A DNA stretch of 64,000 nt from Actinacidiphila sp. DG2A-62. GTDB taxonomy: Bacteria; Actinomycetota; Actinomycetes; Streptomycetales; Streptomycetaceae. Below, one piece after another: positions 59,162 to 64,000 of this stretch (position 1 is the stretch's first letter; each line of letters begins with the position of its first letter). The stretch spans positions 3,911,001 through 3,975,000 of the forward strand of contig NZ_JAYMGI010000002.1 in assembly GCF_035825295.1 (NCBI RefSeq), read 5' to 3'. The notes below the pieces were generated by a model. It did no database searches. It saw nothing but the letters and a program-made list of their open reading frames with translations, and was not told the DNA's origin. The translations under genes were made by a program, and so were the position numbers.

Positions 59162-62100
59162 ACATTACCGTCGCCGGCACCACCCTGTCGACGTACTACC
59201 TCTCCGATCCCGCCCTCTTCCTCCGCGAACAGCGCGACCGGATCGGGGCCGAGGACGCCACGGACGGCATCCGCCACGCCAAACGCGAACTGCGCCGCCT
59301 GGTCGCTGACATCGACGAGACCAGCACCGCCAGCGACACCCGCAAGCGTATGCTCAGCTGGCTCTCCTGCTTCGGCTGGGCTTTCCTCGGCAGCCTCCCA
59401 GCGATAGAGGAACCCGTCCTGGGCCGCGCACATGACACCGACGGTGAGTCTGCGACAGACGACCTCGTCTCTGTGCTCATTACCCCGCCCGGTCAGCACC
59501 TGGACGCATCCCCCACCGGTCGCCGGGCCGGCAAGCTGCGCCCGCAGCGCCAAGCCGAAGTCTGTGCCCGCGAGCACAAGCTCCCTGCCGTCCTGCTCAG
59601 CAACGGCACCGAACTGCGGGTGATCCGGCGCGACCCGGGACTTGGCGGCGAAGCCAGTTACCTCTCAGTCGACCTAGCCGGCCTGGCCGAACTCGGCGAC
59701 GACCACGAATGGCGCGTCCTGTGGGCCCTGCTGCGCCCCGAAGCATTCATCCTCGATGACGCTGGCGAGATCCTGTGGAAGCGCGTCGAAGACGCCAGCT
59801 CTGACGCCGCCACCTCCGTCAGCGAAAACCTCTCCAGCGGTGTACGCACCGCCATCAGCGCCATCGCCAACGGTGCCTTGCACCACTGGCGGCTACATGG
59901 ACAGGCCATTCCCGAGCCCCGTGACCTCTTCGCCGACGCCCTGAAGGTCGCCTACCGACTTCTGTTCGTCGCGTACGCGGAAGACCGCGGCCTCCTGCCC
60001 GTCGGCACACCTTCATACGACCGCGGCTACTCTCTGCGAGCCCTCCGCAAGGACATCCTCACTGCCGACGCGGCCTGGGAACCCGACGGCGGCTTCCTCT
60101 GGAACTCCCTGAGCGCCCAGTGGTCGCTGCTGCGCGACGGCATCGACGCCGGCGAACTCCAGATCACCGGCTTCAACGGCGGCCTCTTCGACCCCGCCAA
60201 GTGTCCACTCCTGGAGGCGCCTGACCTGACTGTCGGGGATACTTTTGTCCGCGACGCCATCGACGCTCTCTCCTGGACCGAAGCAGAGCGCAGCACCAAC
60301 AAGAGCAAACCCCCAGTAGGGCGTCGAGCAGTCAATTACCGCGAACTCGGCGTCGAGCAACTCGGCAGCATTTACGAGGGCCTACTCTCCTTCGAGCCTC
60401 AAATCGCCGACACACCCAAGGTCCTCGCCCGCATCGGTCGCGGCCAATCCGCCCTGGTCCAAGTGCTCGGCACCGACCAGTTGCCGGAAAACGCCGAAAT
60501 CATCGAGCCCTACGGCACCGGTACCTTCTACCTCTTCGAGGCGAGTGGCCAGCGCAAGGGCTCCGGCTCGTACTACACTGCCCGCCCCCTCGCGCACTTC
60601 GTCGTCGGTGAAACCCTGCGCCCCCTCGTCCAGGACGCCACCCCCGAGCAAATTCTCAGCCTCCGCATCTGCGACCCCGCTATGGGGTCCGGAGCTTTCC
60701 TCGTCCCTGCCGTCCACCAGCTGACCGAGGCATACGGCGAAGCGTTGGCACGGGATGGCGAGACACTCGATCACAAACTCGACGATGCCGAGCGCGCCGC
60801 CTACCGCCGCCTGATCGTCGAACGCTGCATCTACGGTGTGGACCTCAACCCCATGGCCGTCGAGCTCGCCAAAGTCTCCCTCTGGCTGACCACTGCGGCG
60901 GCCGGGAAGCCACTGTCCTTCCTCGACGCGCACCTGCGCTGCGGCAATGCGGTGATCGGTGCGGGAATCGACAGCTGGACAGGAGTCCCTTTGCCTGCTC
61001 AGGGAGGACGCGTCCAGCGCAAGGCCAGCACCATCGACGAGCTGCAGGACTCTCTTTTCGCAGTGGAAGAGCCCGACCTTTCCGCCCTTGTGCGAGTACG
61101 CGAGAAATTGGCACACGATCCGTCGGAGGACCGCCTGCAAGTCCGCGCCAAGGAGCAGCGCTTTGCGCGACTTCTCGACAGCGACGACTTCACCAGGCTA
61201 CGCGCCCTAGGGGACTGGTGGGTTGCGCCGTTCTTCTACACCGAGCAACTCAAGAACAATTCAGGACAATGGCTCTCCGGGTATGACAGCATCAAGCGCG
61301 GTGAAGATCTACGGAGCGGATTGGCCGACATCCCAGGCCGGACGCGCACCGAGATTCGCCCCTTCCACTGGGAAGTGGAATTCCCCGAGGTATTTTTTGA
61401 CGCCGATGGGGAGCGACGCGTCGACGCCGGCTTCGATGCCATGATCGGAAACCCTCCCTGGGAGGGCATTACCTTTAAGGCAGCAGAATTCTATGGCCGC
61501 TTTGACCCCTCATATTCACTCTTGAAGAAACAGGGAGAGCGCAGCCTCCGGCAGAGAGAACTCAACAAACGACGAGACATCGAAGCCGCAAAGAAGGACG
61601 AGGACACGAGGCTCGACGGCGTTAAGTCTTTCATCAAGTCCTCAGGGGCGTATACCATGCTGTACTCTCATGGAATCGCCTTCAACTATTATCGCACTTT
61701 CCTGGAGAAGGAAATCTCCCTACTGTCCCCTCAGGGGCGACTCGGACTGGTCATCGATTCCGGCGTCTCGTCGGACGTGTCGACAGCGGACCACCGCCGC
61801 GAACTCCTCGACCGGTTCACCATTGACCGCTTCGTCCTGTGCGATAACACGAAAGGAATTTTTCCGATTCACCGAAGCGAGCAGTTCCTACTGCTCGTCG
61901 CTGGCCGCGGTGGCCCCACGGACCCGCTACCTTTCGCGGCCGATGTGTCCGAGGTCGACCATCTACTCGACCTAGATTCCCGCGGACTGCCAATCTCACG
62001 CGCAACCCTTGAAGCGCTAGACCCTGAATCACTCGCCGTACCAGATGCCAGAGATCCCGCACTGCTTCATCTCATGGAGGCGATTTACAAGGACCGCCCA

Positions 62101-63006
62101 TTTTTCCTGGATGAAATGCCAGCAGGCGGATGGAATATTGAATGGGGGCGCGAGTTCAACATCTCCGACGACCGCGCCTCCTTCGCCCCGGATGGCACCG
62201 GCATGCCGATGCGAGATGGAAAAGACATCCATCAATACGTCCACGAGTTCTCGGAACCGATCAACCGACTCAAGGAAGATATTGGCGAAGCCGCACTCGT
62301 AGGCCGAGCCCGAAAGCGCGCGAAGAAAAAGGATGTGCGATCCAGGACACGGTCCCGAGGGGAGCGCTTCTTGCGCACCCCGGGCCCCCGGCAAGGAACG
62401 CTTGAAATTCCTGCCGACTCATACCGTCCATGCCTGCGTAAGAAAGCACGTGCCGGTGATGAGCGCACCTTGATTTCCGCCATCCTCCCTCCAGGGACAG
62501 CAGTAACCGAGATGCACTTCTTCTATCGGTCCGTTTTTGACCACACGGCAAACGGCTACCGCACGTCCCTGAGCTCAGAAGCGATGGCATTCGTAGTTGC
62601 GCTACTGAACAGTCTAACGCTGGATTTCGTCGTCAGGAGGAAGGTATCAAGCACTGTGAGCAAAGCAATCATGTCAACGCTCCCCGTGCCTGACGTCCCC
62701 CTTGACCATGGAGACGGCGCTGAAGTGGTCCGGGTATCGGGACGCCTCACATGCCGTACCCCGGAGTTCCGTGAGCTGGCCGAAGTGCTCGGCGTGGAAT
62801 GCGCCCCGCTTGCCAAAGATGAGGAGTACAACCTCCGGGCGGAACTCGATGCACGGGTGGCCCATCTCTACGGATTGTCGGCATCGCAGCTGGATTTGAT
62901 CTTGGCCGACTTCCGGCAGAGCGCCGATTCCGAGGGCAGCCCGGTTCGCCCTGGCGAGGAGTACAAGCAGCTTGTCCGGGAGCACTTCGCGCGCTTGGCT
63001 GGCTGA
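59155..63006 (+). CDS. drmMI: DrmMI/PglX-like N6-adenine DNA methyltransferase, 1283 aa
   Basis: I chose ATG 59155, with GGAGGTG upstream, over an earlier GTG. RKGSGSYYTARPLAHFVVGE precedes motif I LRICDPAMGSGAFLVPAV; motif IV is DAMIGNPPWEG, intact. The N-terminal 450 residues are a specificity/structural region (AVLLSNGTELRVIRRDPGLG) and the C-terminal third a recognition domain with an unusually AT-rich stretch near 61,450-62,650. The size and layout fit PglX/DrmMI enzymes that mark host DNA in BREX and class 1 DISARM. The preceding SNF2 gene favours DISARM. Confidence 0.82.
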   Translation: MLNITVAGTTLSTYYLSDPALFLREQRDRIGAEDATDGIRHAKRELRRLVADIDETSTASDTRKRMLSWLSCFGWAFLGSLPAIEEPVLGRAHDTDGESATDDLVSVLITPPGQHLDASPTGRRAGKLRPQRQAEVCAREHKLPAVLLSNGTELRVIRRDPGLGGEASYLSVDLAGLAELGDDHEWRVLWALLRPEAFILDDAGEILWKRVEDASSDAATSVSENLSSGVRTAISAIANGALHHWRLHGQAIPEPRDLFADALKVAYRLLFVAYAEDRGLLPVGTPSYDRGYSLRALRKDILTADAAWEPDGGFLWNSLSAQWSLLRDGIDAGELQITGFNGGLFDPAKCPLLEAPDLTVGDTFVRDAIDALSWTEAERSTNKSKPPVGRRAVNYRELGVEQLGSIYEGLLSFEPQIADTPKVLARIGRGQSALVQVLGTDQLPENAEIIEPYGTGTFYLFEASGQRKGSGSYYTARPLAHFVVGETLRPLVQDATPEQILSLRICDPAMGSGAFLVPAVHQLTEAYGEALARDGETLDHKLDDAERAAYRRLIVERCIYGVDLNPMAVELAKVSLWLTTAAAGKPLSFLDAHLRCGNAVIGAGIDSWTGVPLPAQGGRVQRKASTIDELQDSLFAVEEPDLSALVRVREKLAHDPSEDRLQVRAKEQRFARLLDSDDFTRLRALGDWWVAPFFYTEQLKNNSGQWLSGYDSIKRGEDLRSGLADIPGRTRTEIRPFHWEVEFPEVFFDADGERRVDAGFDAMIGNPPWEGITFKAAEFYGRFDPSYSLLKKQGERSLRQRELNKRRDIEAAKKDEDTRLDGVKSFIKSSGAYTMLYSHGIAFNYYRTFLEKEISLLSPQGRLGLVIDSGVSSDVSTADHRRELLDRFTIDRFVLCDNTKGIFPIHRSEQFLLLVAGRGGPTDPLPFAADVSEVDHLLDLDSRGLPISRATLEALDPESLAVPDARDPALLHLMEAIYKDRPFFLDEMPAGGWNIEWGREFNISDDRASFAPDGTGMPMRDGKDIHQYVHEFSEPINRLKEDIGEAALVGRARKRAKKKDVRSRTRSRGERFLRTPGPRQGTLEIPADSYRPCLRKKARAGDERTLISAILPPGTAVTEMHFFYRSVFDHTANGYRTSLSSEAMAFVVALLNSLTLDFVVRRKVSSTVSKAIMSTLPVPDVPLDHGDGAEVVRVSGRLTCRTPEFRELAEVLGVECAPLAKDEEYNLRAELDARVAHLYGLSASQLDLILADFRQSADSEGSPVRPGEEYKQLVREHFARLAG

Positions 63007-63068
63007 TCTTCGCCGCCGATGCAGGCGCTGTTGTCAGTACCCGCCACTACGCTCGACGTTCGAGTGCT

Positions 63069-63102
63069 ACGTGGGCCTCCACACACAACGACAGGCCCAC
63101 GT
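63069..63102. other. hairpin between methylase and helicase genes
   Basis: ACGTGGGCCT (63069-63078) and AGGCCCACGT (63093-63102) form a perfect 10-bp stem with a 14-base loop in the 138-bp gap. It may end transcription or protect or stall the message between the second and third genes. Confidence 0.5.
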
Positions 63103-63144
63103 GCGCACCCAAGTGGTCAACAACGGGCGTAGGAGGAGCACGGG

Positions 63145-64000
63145 ATGAACCCGCTGGAGCTGGCCGATCGGTTGCGCGAGGACTATCGGCGGTTCACCTG
63201 GACCACCTACCCGATTGCCGATCAGAGCCTGCGCTCCCGTCTGGAGCGGATGGTGGATGAAGAATCGCTTCTGTGGAACGGCCCTTACCTGTCCGTGCAG
63301 CCGCGCTACCAGCTGGACGCGACGCTCACCGAGCTCGCTGCCGACGTCGGCCTGCCGATGGAGGTCACCGGGGCCTTCCCTCGGGTGGAACGTTTGTTCA
63401 CGCACCAGGTCACGGCGATCACTCGGATCCGCCAGGGCCTCAACACCCTGGTGGCCACAGGTACCGGCTCCGGTAAGACCGAGTCCTTCCTGATCCCTGT
63501 CATCGCGCATGCCTTCGACAACGGGCACCGGCCCGGGGTCAAGGCAATCGCCCTTTATCCGATGAATGCGCTGGTTAACGACCAGGAGGACCGTGTCAAG
63601 GCCGCCTGCGAGAAGCTCGGCCTGACCTATGGCGTATACACGGGGGCCACTCCGCAGCACGAGCGGACGCGGATGCAGGAGACGCCGCCGGACATCCTGC
63701 TGACCAACTACTCCATGCTGGAGTACATCCTCACCCGCCGGGATGATCGGGAGCTGTTCCGCAACGGCGTGCTGCGCCATCTGATTTTGGACGAGATCCA
63801 CACCTACCAGGGGGCGCTGGGTACCGAGATCGCTGGCTTGGTGCGACGTCTGCGCGGCCACGTCGATGTCGACGGGCTGGTCTGCGTTGGGCTGTCCGCG
63901 ACCGTGAGCGCCGGGGGCGACCACGACGTGGACCTGCAGCGCACCGCGGAGTTCGCCAGCAGCCTGTTCGCCGCTCCGTTCGACGTGAACGCCATCGTCG
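63145..64000 (+). CDS. DEAD/DEAH helicase of DUF1998/DrmA type, cut by window end
   Basis: ATG 63145 with AGGAGGAG; the frame stays open to base 64000 (285 codons). MNPLELADRLREDYRRFTWT leads to Walker A LVATGTGSGKTESFLIPV, YPMNALVNDQEDRVKAACEK, LTNYSMLEYILTRRDD, LILDEIHTYQGALGTEIAGL and GLSATVSAGG. The YPMNAL and DEIHTYQG forms are typical of large helicases with a C-terminal DUF1998 domain. In class 1 DISARM the third gene is drmA, which is of this kind; but the N-terminus is not clearly that of DrmA, so a related system is possible. Confidence 0.7.
   Translation, partial: MNPLELADRLREDYRRFTWTTYPIADQSLRSRLERMVDEESLLWNGPYLSVQPRYQLDATLTELAADVGLPMEVTGAFPRVERLFTHQVTAITRIRQGLNTLVATGTGSGKTESFLIPVIAHAFDNGHRPGVKAIALYPMNALVNDQEDRVKAACEKLGLTYGVYTGATPQHERTRMQETPPDILLTNYSMLEYILTRRDDRELFRNGVLRHLILDEIHTYQGALGTEIAGLVRRLRGHVDVDGLVCVGLSATVSAGGDHDVDLQRTAEFASSLFAAPFDVNAIV

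Overview
The sequence reads as chromosomal DNA of a high-GC actinomycete, almost certainly a Streptomyces: coding regions have strongly GC-biased third positions, many starts are GTG, and the gene families (Wbl, DUF2637, TPR/XRE regulators, tRNA-Pro-integrated elements) are typical of that genus. It is an accessory region, two integrative elements plus a dense defence island, with little recognisable core chromosome.

Region 1 (1-19,361) is the integrase-proximal part of a phage-like element. About thirty short minus-strand genes run from 16,001 to the left edge, mostly coupled by ATGA, GTGA or TGATG overlaps. They encode a RecT/YqaJ recombination pair, a DnaQ-like exonuclease, a RusA-like resolvase, two HNH nucleases, a WhiB-like protein, zinc-ribbon proteins and a replication-type protein whose gene carries five iterons. 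A plus-strand Phd antitoxin/GIY-YIG pair interrupts them. Divergent XRE regulators (16,094-17,294) and a tyrosine integrase (17,625-19,177) follow, then a 3' fragment of tRNA-Pro(CGG) at 19,320-19,361 that marks the attachment site and a strong hairpin. The other end lies left of the window.

Region 2 (19,412-34,574) is a defence block. It has a small PD-(D/E)XK protein, a broken small gene, then a minus-strand operon of four genes: Cas4/RecB-like nuclease, zinc-ribbon REase, DinG/XPD-like helicase and a pPIWI-RE prokaryotic Argonaute-like protein. A Ser/Thr kinase is divergent from it, and an N6-MTase-like protein with an altered motif IV converges on the kinase.

Region 3 (34,542-43,033) is a second, mobilizable element: integrase, excisionase-like and XRE regulators, a replication protein with iteron-like repeats, a DnaC-like loader, a DUF2637 gene with a premature stop, a palindrome-rich non-coding stretch (candidate oriT), MobC and a relaxase. 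No TraB/FtsK-type translocase is visible. Both integrases carry a LacI-type helix-turn-helix inserted in the catalytic domain.

Region 4 (43,071-49,709) holds a TPR regulator, an anti-sigma-like ATPase and two small unknown genes, then a 54-residue peptide gene followed by a JmjC-type oxygenase, an aldo/keto reductase and a convergent phosphotransferase, which could be a small peptide-modification cluster.

Region 5 (49,971-64,000) is a second defence block: an HTH-SRA-HNH modified-DNA nuclease, a ubiquitin-like conjugation operon (Ubl, E2, JAB, E1) with a divergent XRE/ImmA pair, and the start of a DISARM class 1-like locus (SNF2 helicase, N6-adenine MTase, and a DEAD helicase running off the end).

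Five otherwise well-conserved genes (near 2,911, 18,297, 20,793, 45,507 and 56,915) are each broken by one missing base, most in short G/C runs. This may reflect consensus errors rather than true pseudogenes. I could run no searches: family names come from reading motifs.
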